A stretch of 64,000 nt of DNA. Source: Puccinellia tenuiflora (Eukaryota; Streptophyta; Magnoliopsida; Poales; Poaceae). Both the position numbers and the translations under genes were made by a program. Under the pieces are notes generated by a model that did not search any database, had not been told where the DNA came from, and was given only the letters and a program-made list of their open reading frames with translations. The stretch is taken from positions 349,953-413,952 of the forward strand of contig QRDG01000066.1 of NCBI GenBank assembly GCA_012064385.1, read 5' to 3'. Positions 10,595-22,756 of the stretch are shown piece by piece (position 1 is the stretch's first letter; the number at the start of each line of letters is the position of its first letter).

Positions 10595-13500
10595 TGTAGC
10601 GGACCTGCACTTAAAATTTGGCAAGATCCCTGTGTATAGTGCAAACCCCTGGATCGATTCATTTGCACACACAGTTTACGATGAAATATCACAACAATGT
10701 ATCAATTATTACAAGCGAAATCCAGACTTAGGAAAATATTCGATTACAACTTTGCATAGCACGAAGCTAGCTGGAAGAGTAAAGCAGCGGAAAACATTAT
10801 TCTTCATGGAGTCTCCATCATCTTCATGCAGCCACAGGCGAGCATGTTGGTTGAAGACTCGAAACCCTTAACGAACCTCACTCTTCGTCAGAAAAGCCTG
10901 ATAAAAGATATCAACAAGGTGGGTCAGAACCATATAAATGGATCTGGCAAGTGACACTTTGTGGACTCATAGTGGAAAAACTCTAGTATCCTATATGCAT
11001 ATTTGGCTTGTGGAGTTTGAAGGCTATTTTGCAGAAAGCCAACTTTTTCCTAACTCTTTATAAAACTTTTCTTCTATTGGAGACTTTCATGGCACGAAAG
11101 CCACCGTCTCAACTACCCTTGTTCACCCAACAAAATTTTAACTTAGAGAAATTAGAATGATGAGATCCTCCGTTGACGTCCTGGTCCATCTTGCTCAGAA
11201 TTGTCCGTAACCGGGGACACGGCTAAGTACTTAGTTTGACACTCTGCAGAGTTTGTGCACGTTCACCATAAGACCTCATCAACCCATTCTGACCTTGACC
11301 CTTCTTGAAGTGAAAAGGAAAGGAGGAGATGAAGACGAGACCTTTCCGAAGTGTTTTCCCGACCACTGCCGTCCTGACGCGCTCCACCTACAAACCTCTA
11401 CCACCACCTGTCAGGCCGGGCCGGTTCCACACTACATACTTAGTCAAGCCAGAGCCCATATGACTTATGGCTGCACGGTAAGCTAACTAAACTTGGAGTA
11501 ACAGTCGGTCTCTTTGTCCCTGGGTGGCCATCCACAAGTGCACATACTCGAGTACAACCATAGACATGGCCCCGAGTAGCCACTCAACTCCAACCGCCGT
11601 CAACAAAGCAATTCCACCCAGGAGTTTCTTTAACTTAGTAGAATTTACTTTTATCAAAACAATACCAAGCATAGCATTTCTATAAATCTACTAAGTGCTC
11701 ATAGGTGTATCTAGACCATCTAGTAAAAGGGAGTAAACTACACTAAACAGTTTTAGCATAGCAATACTAATAACCTATCATGCAAATTTTCTAAGTAAAA
11801 GCTACCACAATGCATATATCAAAATAATAGGACAAAGTATGCAGTGTGCCACTTGCCTTGGCAGCAAGAAGAGCAGGAGCAGCAGTTGCAATCGTCTTCG
11901 GGTCCCTCCGAACAAACTAACAAAAAAAACCAGCCACACATAAACAAACAAACAAAACAATAATAACAATACAATAAATATGCAATGCATGAAATGCATT
12001 TAAAGTCACAAGGAAAATATCATGCTAACTTTTCTGGTCTATGAAAACTTGCATGAAGTCAAAATGCATTAAAACAATTTTTATTATAATAACAATACAA
12101 AACAATTCCCAAAAAGGGAATAAACACAAATTGAATACTACTGTTAAACAAAGTAATTACAGAAAATATGAGATTGGTCCTACTGGACAGAGGGCTTCAA
12201 AACTAAACTAACCCAATTGGATTTACCCAAAAATCTATTTTTAAACTAAAGTTATGACAAATTTACTCAAATTTCACATTTGAAATTCAAATAAATTTAA
12301 ACTTGCCAAAACAGAAAACTAAAACACTAGAAAGATTCTACAGGTTCTAAGGATTTCAAATATATAAAAATATTTGAATTTGGTCAAACAGATAAAAAGA
12401 TATGATAAATCTAAGTTGCAGGGGTTTTTTCTGCAAAACAGACAGATTAAATCTAAATCCAGAAAAATCCAGAAAAGGCTTGTCCACGCGGCGTCTCCTG
12501 ATTGGCTGCAACTGCTGACTGGATGCTGACGGCGCGCTGACTGGGCTGCCACGTCGGCGTACCGGTTCGGTTTAAAAAGAATAAAACATGACCGTCAGAT
12601 CTAGATCTGACGGTCTAGATCTAATCGACCAACACCTAGCGGCGCTAGGTCACCGGAGCGCACCGGCCGACGGCGGCGACGGATCGGCATGCCGTGTTCC
12701 GGCGAAGTAAAAGGGGGAGGGAGGGGGCTTTCTTTACCACTGGATGCAGGAGATCAAGGCGGGCTCGGTGGCGAGGTTGTGGACGTCGTGGTGCTTCGGT
12801 GCTCCTCCAATTGCTCGCCGGAGTTGACGGTGGCGACGGGTGGCCTCGGGCTTGGACGGAGACGTCGATCTGGGGCGCGTAAAATTACAAGGCCATGTCA
12901 AAAGGGTACGCAAGGACGAAATAAGATGAAAGGGAGGGAAGTGAGGGCATGGGGTCGTCGGCGTTCACAGGAAATGGCGAGTTCGCCGGCGGCGGGTGGC
13001 GGAGCTCCTTGGACGATTCCGAGCAGCCTTGGGGCTCTCGGGCTAGGGCTTGTGGGGCAAGAAGGAGAGGGGGACGAGGGGCTCTTATAGGGGTGCTCGG
13101 CCGCGTCGATCTTGGCCTTAATGGCCCGCCATGATGAGCGAGATCGCCGGCGTCGAGTTTCCAAACTCGGGCGCGTGATTGACGCGAGGGGAGACGACGC
13201 TGACGTGGGGCGTCGGTGCTGACAAGCGGGACCGGGCTGTCAGCGAGCGGGAGTGAGAGGCCGCTGCGGGACTGGGTTGGGCTGCTGCTGGGCTGCGACG
13301 CGGGGACGATGCTGGGTTTCAGCTGGGCTGGCTTGGCCGGCCTGGCTTTTCTTTATTTTTTTTGAAACCTTTTTCTTTTCCATCAAAACAAACAAATCAT
13401 AACTTTTGAAATACACAACCAAATGGTTTCAAACTAGTTTGTAAAATTTTGTAAAAATATCCTTTAACATAGTATAACATTTGGGAACATTTTTATTTCA

Positions 13501-13690
13501 CCAAATTTAACCATAATGCCCTTGGGCACAAAAAGTAATATTTGTTATTCCCCTTGCTTATAAACGAATAATGAAAATAACTTTGATTCTCTTTGGAAAT
13601 CAAGCAAACCAGGAATGCAAAATGTAACAATGCAAGGAAAAGATGCATGCCATGCATGAATTTTTATTTTATGGAAATTGGGATGTTACA
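10595..13690 (-). repeat. Element B 5' LTR
   Basis: Near-identical to 1750-4843, with scattered substitutions and small indels. It starts TGTAGCGG and ends GATGTTACA. The PBS adjoins it, so it is the 5' LTR and would carry the active promoter. The palindrome is at 12590-12615. Confidence 0.93.
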
Positions 13691-13834
13691 TGGGAAGGCT
13701 AACTCCTCCTCTGAAGGCAACTTGACTGATGGGTGGTGAAGTTCATCCACAAATACGTTTGGGGGTACTTTCTCATGACGAGAGCCGAGTCGTGATAACG
13801 CATCTGCGGTCTCGTTCTTGCGTCTGTCAATATG
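13691..13834 (-). pseudogene. Element A fragment between RNase H and integrase
   Basis: After the TGGGA duplication (13691-13695), 139 bases remain between two insertions. The minus strand reads as the polyprotein linker after RNase H, including residues resembling NETADALSRLGSRHEKVPP and a following VFVDELH. This links the pol piece ending at 20965 to the integrase piece starting at 1749. The last five bases (13830-13834, ATATG) are the left target duplication of the next insertion. Confidence 0.75.
13830..13834. repeat. Target-site duplication of the Athila-like element, left copy (ATATG)
   Basis: ATATG before the LTR at 13835 is repeated after the right LTR at 20965-20969. Confidence 0.9.
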
Positions 13835-15457
13835 TGATAGCGCGAGAGGTGTTAATCAATCACGCTTCGTTGGGCACCCCAAGAGGAAGGTTTGAGGAGC
13901 ACAGCAGCAAGTTTTCCCTCAGTTAGAAACCAAGGTTATCGAACCAGTAGGAGTGAGGAATGCTTCAGAAGGTTGTCCACAACTGCAACGGCGCCAGAAA
14001 ATGTGCTTGGCGTGTTGACAGCAACGGTGCCAGAAAAAGAGCTATTGCAGGGGAGACAGTGGAACCTGCAGAACACAATCAAACTACTTTGCCCCAACGA
14101 AGCAGTGAGGTTGTCAATCTCACAGGCCTTGCTGAATACAAAGGATTAAATGTATGTGTGGAAGGAAGCTTGTTTGCAGTAAATAAAAGTAGTAGAGCAG
14201 TTGATTTAATTGCAGATGTAAAAGAATAGACCGGGGTCCACAGTTCACTAGTGGTGTCTTCTCCATAAATAAAATACTACACATGATGGGTAACAAATTA
14301 CAGCTGGGCAATTGACAGAATAGAGAATGCATGACAATGCATGAACATTGCATAATACAGAGGATGATGATGTCTATATGAGATGCTTTGGGCATTACGA
14401 CAAAATACATAGATAGCTGTTCCAAGCATACACCTATGCCTAAATAGTCCACCTTTGAGATAACATACCGTAAAATCTCTCCAGTATTAAGTTGCAAGCA
14501 ACAGACAATTGCATGAAGAACTGTGCATAAAGTTTACTCCCTAGTAGCAACGGCACTCCCCCGTCCTTATATGTTTCTGTCACTCAAGCCAAGGCACACA
14601 GGGACCGAACCCACTATCTAGCATAAATACTCCCTCTTGGAGATACAAGCAACTACTTGATCAAGGCAATTACAAGTACCGGAAAGCATGCAAGATCACA
14701 AATAACATAGACATGATAATATCAATAATCAACATCACAAGGTACTTCTCTATTCATCGGATCCCAGCAAACACAACATGTAGCATTACAATAAGATGAT
14801 CTTGATCATGATAGGCAGCTCACAAGATCTAAACATGATAGAACAATTGGAGAAGACTACCATCTAGCTACTGCATGGACCCGTAGTCCAAGGATGAACT
14901 ACTCACACATCTGTCCGGAGGCGGGCATGGTGGTGTAGAGCCCTCCGGCGATGATTCCCCTCTCCGGCAGGGTGCCAGGGAGAGCTTCAGAACCCTCCCA
15001 AACTAGGGTTGACGACGGCGGCGGCGATGGATGTTTTTCTGGAATTTTGATCGGGTACTTAGGGTTTTCTCGTCGGGGGGATTATATAGGCGAAAGGGCG
15101 GCGTCGGTGGAGGCCCGAGGGGGCCACACCACCTGGTGGCGCGGCAGACAGGTGGGCTGCGCCACCCTAGGGTGTGGTCGCCCTCTGGTGCATCTTCGGC
15201 TCCCCTTTGGACTCCGTGTGCGTGACGAAATTATAAGATACTGGGTTTTTGTCCCGTCCGATTCCGAGAATATTTCCTTAAGTACTTTTCTGAAACGGAA
15301 AAACAGCAGAAAACAGGAACTGGCACTGGGGCATCTTGTTAATATGTTAGTTCAAAAAATGCATAAAAATGCTATAAGATGTAAACAAAACATGTAGCAA
15401 ATGGTATGAAAACAAGCATGGATCATAAGAAATTATAGATACGTCGGAGACGTATCA
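13835..15457 (-). repeat. Athila-like element 3' LTR
   Basis: 1,623 bp, TGATAG to GTATCA. The two outer hexamers are near-complementary (TGATA/TATCA). It contains two PBS-like GCAACGG(C/T)GCCAG segments at 13985 and 14021. Confidence 0.9.
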
Positions 15458-18412
15458 GCATCCCCAAGCTTAGTTCTACTCGTCCTCGAGTAGGTAGAAC
15501 GATAAGAAATATTTTCTTAGGAGATATGCAAACTCACAATCTAGATCAACATAGTAATGCGAAACACATGATGTGAATAAGGTGATCCAAAACAATTGTC
15601 TATAGTTGACATTAAGCAAACAATGATTAACAAATGCTAGCTAAAAGAAGCTAGAACTTTTCATGAATCAGCGTGTTGGAGACAAGGAACCATACATAAG
15701 GTTTAGAAAGAAGAATAGTAAATTGTGTCTCCAATGTAAAATGTCAATCAATCTTCAAAGCATCAAATTCAGTTAATAATAGAAATAGCCAAGCTCAAGT
15801 CAAGTGTCCTTAATCCATCCACTTAACTTATCAACTGTTATGTAGTCCACTCAACTAATACAAGCAAGAAGAAGGCTTGGCACCATGAGGTTATGGCAAA
15901 GAGAATAATAATGGGGGTTTGGAAGGCCAAAAAGAAAGGCTCAAACAGTGGAAGAGGTAACCACAAGACAAGAGGAAGTCCCGTAGTAGACACTGAATGA
16001 GGAGTAGTGATTGCCATGCAACGGATGCACATAGAGCTATATGAATGGAAGCTCTCCAATGGAACTAGTGGGGGTGCATCCAACTTGCTTGCTCATGAAG
16101 ACCTAGAGCTCACTTGAGGAGGCTCATCGTTGGAATATACCAGCCAAGTTCTATAACGTTTGGTCCCCACATAGTTATACTAATGAAGCATGAAAACTCA
16201 CTACAATGATGTAGGTGCTACTAGCACAAGTGTAGAATAAAAGGATAGTAGTGTTGACCCCTCTCTCATTTTATATTCTTTTTTCTTTTTCTCTTTTTTT
16301 GCTTTTTGCTTTTTTGAGGCCTTTGTGGCTCTTTTATATTTTTCTCTCATTGGTCTCTTGTGGACTCTTTTGATTGGCCACTTTGGACTCTTTTCAATAT
16401 GCTCACAGGTAGAGGCAACACTCTATTTTACAAGATGATCATCACACGTTTTGGTGTACTCAAAACTCAAAGACTAATACATGGTATATGGTGGATATGC
16501 AAGACCGAGCGTAGTGTGGAAAAGATGTAACACATGTGGAAAACCACGCATCACACTAACTCAAATGGTCAAGCAATACTATATGGTAATGAAGTAAAAA
16601 TGACATAAAGTCATGTAATGTAAATGATGGATGTTGCATGGCAATGTATCTCGGAACAGCTATGGAAATGCTGTGATAGGTAGATATGGTGGCTGTTTTG
16701 AGGAAGATAGTTGGCTTATGTGTAGGAGAACAAGATGAAGATCTCCCACGGGGTTGGATGTACTTGCGAAGTATGCACCAATGTCAATGTGAAAAAGGGC
16801 AATGCAAAGTACCGAAGAGGCTAGCAAAATATGGAGGTGGAAGTGCCAAAAACCAAAAACTCACATAGCATGTCGTATATTGCAAACAACTAATAGTATC
16901 AAAGTCTCACAAATGGTTAGAGACACCCCGAGAGGGATCATGGCGGCGACACAAGTGCCCCGTTGGCTTCCCCGACCGTTGCAGTAACTATACCATTAGA
17001 AACTTCTTTTCAACTAAGAGGAAATCACGACACTAAAGCACTATTGACTTATGTTGTTTTTAGTTCAGAAAAGTACGGCTCCACGCTCTACTAACACATC
17101 TTCACTAATCAGCTCTTAACAACATTAGCCAACAAATTTTAACCATTAGTTATTTTAATACCTCAAAACAATTGAAGAGGAGCAAGTTATTTACACAATG
17201 GTCTACAAGACTATGCAGCTTTTCTCTATTTCATACCACTATCACAAGCATAGCATTTTCCAATCTAACACATCAACCAAGCAACTAAAACAACTCTCTA
17301 ACAAATAAGAGTGAAACACAAGAGAGCTTAACACAAAGAACTAGCAGCCCTAAACAAGATAACATGCTAAAAGTGAGAGCTTACTAGAAAACAGACAGTA
17401 GCTAAGAATACTCAACAAATATAAGCGAAGCACAAGAGTATTCAAATGAAAAAGCGGAGCGTGTCTCTCTCCCACATAAGAATGCTAGGATCCAACTTAT
17501 TAAGCAAACTAAAACACACACTCAAAATAAAAACAGACGCTCCAAGCAAAATACATAAGATGTAGTGGAATAAAAATATAGTATCACTAGAGATGACCTG
17601 ATAGTTTTGTCGATGAAGAAGGGGATGCCTTGGGCATCCCCAAGCTTAGATTCTTGAGTCTTCTTGAATTTGCTGGGATGACCCATGGGGGCATCCCCAA
17701 GCTTAGGCTTTTCACTCTTCTTGATCTCATCATATCATCCCTCTTGCTTACTTGAAAACTTCCACCACATCAAACTCAAAGTAATTCTCATTAGAGGGTT
17801 AGTGCATAAACCAAAAATTCACAAGTTCTACTGTGACACAAGCACACCTTAATGCATTATAACATTAGCTACAGCCACTGATGTTCAAAGGAGCAAAAAG
17901 ATCCAAATAAACATCGCAAAAGAAGCAATGCACAATAAAAGACATAATCTGTCAAAAACTGAACAGTCTGTAAAGACGAATTATTTCGAGGCACTAGAGT
18001 TGCTCAAATCGAAAATCACTGAACTAGAGAAAGTTGCATACATATATGAAGATTCAGCACACAAAATCTCAAAGCATTTCGTTGCTTCTGGAATAAATGA
18101 CGAATTTAATGGTGACAGACAGAAATCTGTTTCCTGTGCAGAAATCTAAATATAGCAAAAACTTTCTACTAGAGACCTTACTTGGCACAACATTGCAAGA
18201 AAATAAAGATACAAAGAAGTTGCCACAGGAGTAAACAAACTTCTTGACTCAAATAAAAGCAAAGATACTGAAAATAAAATGATGTGTTGTCTCCCATAAG
18301 CGCTTTTCTTTAACACCTTTCAGCTAGGTGCAGAAAGTGAACATCAAGTGTTTCCAAGAGAAGAAGCATCACTTTTTTCTAAAACCATACTAGCAAACTT
18401 TTCACAAAGGAA
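15458..18412 (-). other. Non-coding interior of the Athila-like element
   Basis: About 2.95 kb with no convincing gene on either strand. It holds three copies of GCATCCCCAAGCTTAG (at 15458, near 17636 and near 17693), a pyrimidine-rich stretch near 16262-16360, and AT-rich text. The first GCATCCCC copy is the polypurine tract side of the 3' LTR. Confidence 0.7.
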
Positions 18413-18997
18413 TTAAACATTACCAATATAAGGCTGAGAATCACCTTTCTCCTTCTTCTTTGGTTGGCTACTCTCATCAAATAAATTTTGGGGAACAATC
18501 CAACCATAATTGTCTTCCAAAGCTTCAAACATTCCCAGGAGCTTGAAAGGTATAGCAATGTTGCCACTTTTCTCCTTTTCAGTTTTGCCAGTGCCTTTCC
18601 TTGCCTTTTCTTCCCTAACATCCAAGGAGTAATTAATGTTAGGATACGAACCAAGGCGTCCATAACGAGTAAATATTCCTCTAGCTTCTTTAACAATATC
18701 ATCAAATTCATGGAGAAGAGTGTTTAACACAAAATCTCTTTCTTCTCCTTTCTCCATGCTTTTAAGTTTAAGAAACATATGCTGTATTATTGGATTTAAA
18801 TTAACAAACCTCTTCTCAAGACGAGCTACCAAGCATGCTATAGCTGAATCATAATTATCAGTTAACTCAACTATGGATCTTTTCTCATGAGCATGAAGCT
18901 TGCTAATGAAAGTGAGGAATGTTTCAATATTAGCTCTCCCAATGGCATCCCCACTTCCTAACTCAACTTCTTTCAAACCAAACTTAGGAAAAGACAT
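18413..18997 (-). CDS. Small ORF of the Athila-like element (194 aa, unknown)
   Basis: Start taken at the ATG 18995-18997 (MSFPKFGLKEVELG). The protein is hydrophilic, mostly helix-forming, with a charged Lys/Glu-rich stretch around residues 130-150 (EEKARKGTGKTEKEKSG) and a short tail. It has no zinc knuckle, protease or polymerase motif. Its place after the PBS is that of gag, so it may be a shortened or replaced Gag; this is inference. The frame is intact although the LTRs have diverged. Confidence 0.6.
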   Translation of the reverse strand: MSFPKFGLKEVELGSGDAIGRANIETFLTFISKLHAHEKRSIVELTDNYDSAIACLVARLEKRFVNLNPIIQHMFLKLKSMEKGEERDFVLNTLLHEFDDIVKEARGIFTRYGRLGSYPNINYSLDVREEKARKGTGKTEKEKSGNIAIPFKLLGMFEALEDNYGWIVPQNLFDESSQPKKKEKGDSQPYIGNV

Positions 18998-19219
18998 GAT
19001 TACTAACAAGAAAATAAACTAAACTGAGCCGAAATAAAGACTAGACTAAATTTTTTTTTTTTGAGTTTTTGATATAGGAAAACAACAAGATAAATTCTAC
19101 ACTAATTTTTTTTTGTGTTTTTGATATAAGAAAGCAAAACAAGACAAAGCAATAATAACAAGCAAGACAAAAACAAAGTAAAGAGATTGGAACTGAGAGA
19201 CTCCCCTTGCAGAAGCTTC

Positions 19220-19341
19220 TCTACTCCCCGGCAACGGCGCCAGAAAAAGAGCTGTTGACGGAGGAGTGAGAAGTTTGGTACTTCGAGAAGCTTCTTACTG
19301 AGCACTCTTAACTCAACGGCAGCGGCGCCAGAAAAAGAGCT
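19220..19341 (-). promoter_or_regulatory. tRNA-Asp-type primer-binding site and a second PBS-like copy
   Basis: Next to the 5' LTR the minus strand reads TGGCGCCGCTGCCGTTGAG (about 19312-19330). A second copy (plus strand CCCCGGCAACGGCGCCAG, near 19227-19244) lies about 85 bases further in and matches the tRNA-Asp 3' end better. Each is followed on the plus strand by AAAAAGAGCT. Confidence 0.75.
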
Positions 19342-20964
19342 TGATAGCGCGAGAGGTGTTAATCAATCACGCTTCGTTGGGCACCCCAAGAGGAAGGTTT
19401 GAGGAGCACAGCAGCAAGTTTTCCCTCAGTTAGAAACCAAGGTTGTCGAACCAGTAGGAGTGAGGAATGCTTCAGAAGGTTGTCCACAACTGCAACGGCG
19501 CCAGAAAATGTGCTTGGCGTGTTGACAGCAACGGTGCCAGAAAAAGAGCTGTTGCAGGGGAGACAGTGGAACCTGCAGAACACAATCAAACTACTTTGCC
19601 CCAACGAAGCAGTGAGGTTGTCAATCTCACCGGCCTTGCTGAATACAAAGGATTAAATGTATGTGTGGAAGGAAGCTTGTTTGCAGTAAATGAAAGCAGT
19701 AGAGCAGTTGATTGAATTGCAGATGTAAAAGAATAGACCGGGGTCCATAGTTCACTAGTGGTGTCTTCTCCATAAATAAAATACTACACATGCTGGGTAA
19801 CAAATTACTGCTGGGCAATTGACAGAATAGAGAATGCATGACAATGCATGAACATTGCATAATACAGAGGATGATGATGTCTATATGAGATGCTTTGGGC
19901 ATTACGACAAAATACATAGATAGCTATTCCAAGCATACACCTATGCCTAAATAGTCCACCTTTGAGATAACATACCGTAAAATCTCTCCAGTATTAAGTT
20001 GCAAGCAACAGACAATTGCATGAAGAACTGTGCATAAAGTTTACTCCCTAGTAGCAACGGCACTCCCCCGTCCTTATATGTTTCTGTCACTCAAGCCAAG
20101 GCACACAGGGACCGAACCCACTATCTAGCATAAATACTCCCTCTTGGAGATACAAGCAACTACTTGATCAAGGCAATTACAAGTACCGGAAAGCATGCAA
20201 GATCACAAATAACATAGACATGATAATATCAATAATCAACATCACAAGGTACTTCTCTATTCATCGGATCCCAGCAAACACAACATGTAGCATTACAATA
20301 AGATGATCTTGATCATGATAGGCAGCTCACAAGATCTAAACATGATAGCACAATTGGAGAAGACTACCATCTAGCTACTGCACGGACCCGTAGTCCAAGG
20401 ATGAACTACTCACACATCTGTCCGGAGGCGGGCATGGTGGTGTAGAGCCCTCCGGCGATGATTCCCCTCTCCGGCAGGGTGCCGGGGAGAGCTTCAGAAC
20501 CCTCCCGAACTAGGGTTGATGACGGCGGCGGCGACGGATGTTTTTCTGGAATTTTGATCGGGTACTTAGGGTTTTCTCGTCGGGGGGATTATATAGGCGA
20601 AAGGGCGGCGTCGGTGGAGGCCCGAGGGGGCCACACCACCTGGTGGCACAGCAGACAGGTGGGCCGCGCCACCCTAGGGTGTGGTCGCCCTCTGGTGCGT
20701 CTTCGGCTCCCCTTTGGACTCCGTGTGCGTGACGAAATTATAAGATCCTGGGTTTTTGTCCCGTCCGATTCCGAGAATATTTCCTTAAGTACTTTTCTAA
20801 AACGGAAAAACAGCAGAAAACAGGAACTGGCACTGGGGCATCTTGTTAATATGTTAGTTCCAAAAATGCATAAAAATGCTATAAGATGTAAACAAAACAT
20901 GTAGCAAATGGTATGAAAACAAGCATGGATCATAAGAAATTATAGATACGTCGGAGACGTATCA
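19342..20964 (-). repeat. Athila-like element 5' LTR
   Basis: Same length as the left copy. PBS-like segments are at 19492 and 19528. ATATG follows at 20965-20969. Confidence 0.9.
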
Positions 20965-22727
20965 ATATGCTCCACTTGATAACCAGAAAAGAACCCGGCT
21001 ATCTGTTCAACTACTCTTCTATAAGCCGCCATGTTTGCATCCTTCGAGTCCCATGTTCCAGATACTTGCTGGGCTACGAGATCCGAGTCCCCAAAGCACC
21101 TGATACGCTTGATGTTCATCTCCTTAGCCAAACGCATGCCGTGTAGCAGAGCCTCATACTCTGCCATGTTGTTTGTACAATCAAAATGCAACTGAAGGAC
21201 ATATGCCAACTTATCTCCTTTTGGTGAAGTTAAAACCACGCCGGCTCCTGAGCCTTCTAGCTGTCTGGACCCGTCGAAGTGCATTGTCCAACATTTGGTG
21301 CAAGGTAAACTTGGTGAGGATGTACAATCAGTCCAGTCATTGACAAAGTCGACCAAAGCTTGAGATTTGATTGCTGTCCTAGGCTCGTATGTGATATGGT
21401 AAGGACCCAGCTCGATTGCCCACTTGGCAACTCGACCTGTTGCATCTCTGTTGCGTATGATGTCGGCTAGCGGTGCTGAACTCACCACTTTGATTGGATG
21501 CTCTTAAAAATAATGCTTAAGCTTCCTACTTGCAAGGAAAACCCCATAGACTAACTTCTGCCATTGAGGGTACCTTTGCTTTGATTCTGTGAGGACTTCA
21601 CTGATGTAATAAACATGCCTCTGTACTGGATACTCTTTTCCTTCCTCTGATCGTTCCACGACTACTACTGCACTGACCACCCTTTCATTGGCAGCCACAT
21701 ATAATAGCATGGGCTCCTTATCTGTAGGAGCTGCAAGTACTGGTGCTGTTGATAGGGTTTTATTCAAGCCTTCAAAAGCATCGTCGGCTTCTTTGTCCCA
21801 TATGAATTTGTCTGACTTCTTCAAGAGCCGGTAGAGAGGACCCGCCTTCTCTCCGAGTCTTGAGATGAATCTGCTTAGAGCTGCTACACAACCAGCGAGT
21901 TTCTGAACATCCTTTAGACAAGTCGGCTTCTGCAGGTTGTGAATAGCCTTGATTTTCTCTGGGTTTGCTTCAATGCCTCTCTCTGAAACGATGAAGCCTA
22001 GGAGTTTGCCTGCAGGGACTCCAAAAACACACTTGGTTGGGTTGAGCTTCATCTTGTACTTACGCATGTTATCAAAGGTTTCTGTCAGGTCTGCTATCAG
22101 AGAGTCAGCTTTCTGAGATTTGACAACTACGTCATCCACATAAGCGTGAATATTCCTTCCAATCTGTATTTTGAAACAATTCTGTATACACCTCTGATAT
22201 GTAGCTCCTGCGTTCTTGAGTCCAAAGGTCATTGTCGTATAGCAAAATGCTCCAAAGGGCGTGATGAAAGACGTCTTCAGCTCATCCTCTATGTTGAGTC
22301 TGATCTGATGGTACCCTGAATAGGCATCCAGGAAACAAAGTAACTCTGACCCCGATGTGGAGTCAATGACCTGGTCAATACGAGGCAACGCAAACGGGTC
22401 CTTAGGGCAATACTTGTTGAGACCCGTGAAGTCGATGCACATCCACAACTCTCCTGTTTTCTTCGGCACTAGCACTGGATTGGCTACCCACTCTGGGTGA
22501 AAGACTTCCTTGATGAACTCGGCTACGAGGAGCCGAGCCACCTCTTCTCCAATGGCTTTCCTCCTGTCATCGTGAAACTTGCGCAGACCTTGCTTAACTG
22601 GTCTTGCATTAGGGTTAACGTGTGAGCTGTGCTCGGCGACTTCTCTCGGGACTCCTGGCATGTCCGATGGCTTCCATGCAAAGACGTCCCGGTTCTCACG
22701 GATGAACTCGACGAGCACGCTTTCCTA
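20965..22727 (-). pseudogene. Element A pol piece: RT, degenerate RNase H, archaeal-type RNase H
   Basis: One frame runs from a TAG at 22725-22727 down to the insertion at 20965. It has RT motifs (CIDFTGLNKYCPKD, LDAYSGYHQI, FGLKNAGATYQR, YVDDVVVKS). A first RNase H follows in which the usual catalytic Asp segment is replaced (LLYVAANE). After an in-frame TAA at 21504-21506 comes a second, archaeal-type RNase H with FDGS, NMAEYEAL and GDSDLVAQQV as acidic catalytic segments. A dead first and live-looking second RNase H is the Tat-lineage pattern. Two stops make it a pseudogene. It continues at 13834. Confidence 0.9.
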
Positions 22728-22756
22728 TTTATCAGAGAGGTGTGCCCAATGGTGAA

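Larger units (their letters stand above)
1750..13690 (-). mobile_element. Element B: nearly complete chromovirus-like Ty3/gypsy retrotransposon
   Basis: Two ~3.09-kb LTRs (1750-4843 and 10595-13690) both start TGTAGCGGAC and end GGGATGTTACA. They enclose a polypurine tract, gag-pol, an extra ORF and an initiator-Met-type primer-binding site, all read on the minus strand. TGGGA flanks both ends. The order gag-PR-RT-RNase H-integrase plus a C-terminal chromodomain-like segment fits the plant chromoviruses, probably the Tekay/Del group with long LTRs (inference). The LTRs differ at roughly one base in a hundred by eye, so the insertion is fairly recent. Gag-pol carries one frameshift and one stop; the extra ORF is intact. 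Confidence 0.93.
13835..20964 (-). mobile_element. Pol-less Athila-like gypsy retrotransposon
   Basis: Two LTRs of exactly 1,623 bp (13835-15457 and 19342-20964) begin TGATAGCGCG and end GACGTATCA, flanked by ATATG. They differ at about 22 substitutions and no indel by eye. A minus-strand PBS of tRNA-Asp type (TGGCGCCGCTGCCG) lies 11 bases inside the right LTR, and the AAGCTTGGGGATGC tract abuts the left LTR, so the element reads right to left. Asp-type PBS and this tract are typical of Athila-group elements (family knowledge). The 3.9-kb interior has no reverse transcriptase or integrase, only one short ORF. It must depend on enzymes from a relative. Confidence 0.88.

Noticed and set aside
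10402..10692. Upstream extension of the element B extra ORF into the LTR
   Set aside because: The extension crosses the PBS and LTR and has no counterpart in element H; the ATG at 10401 is a better start.
16262..16360. Pyrimidine-rich run as a polypurine tract of a hidden element
   Set aside because: No LTR boundary or target duplication lies next to it; it is more likely simple-sequence drift inside the Athila-like element.
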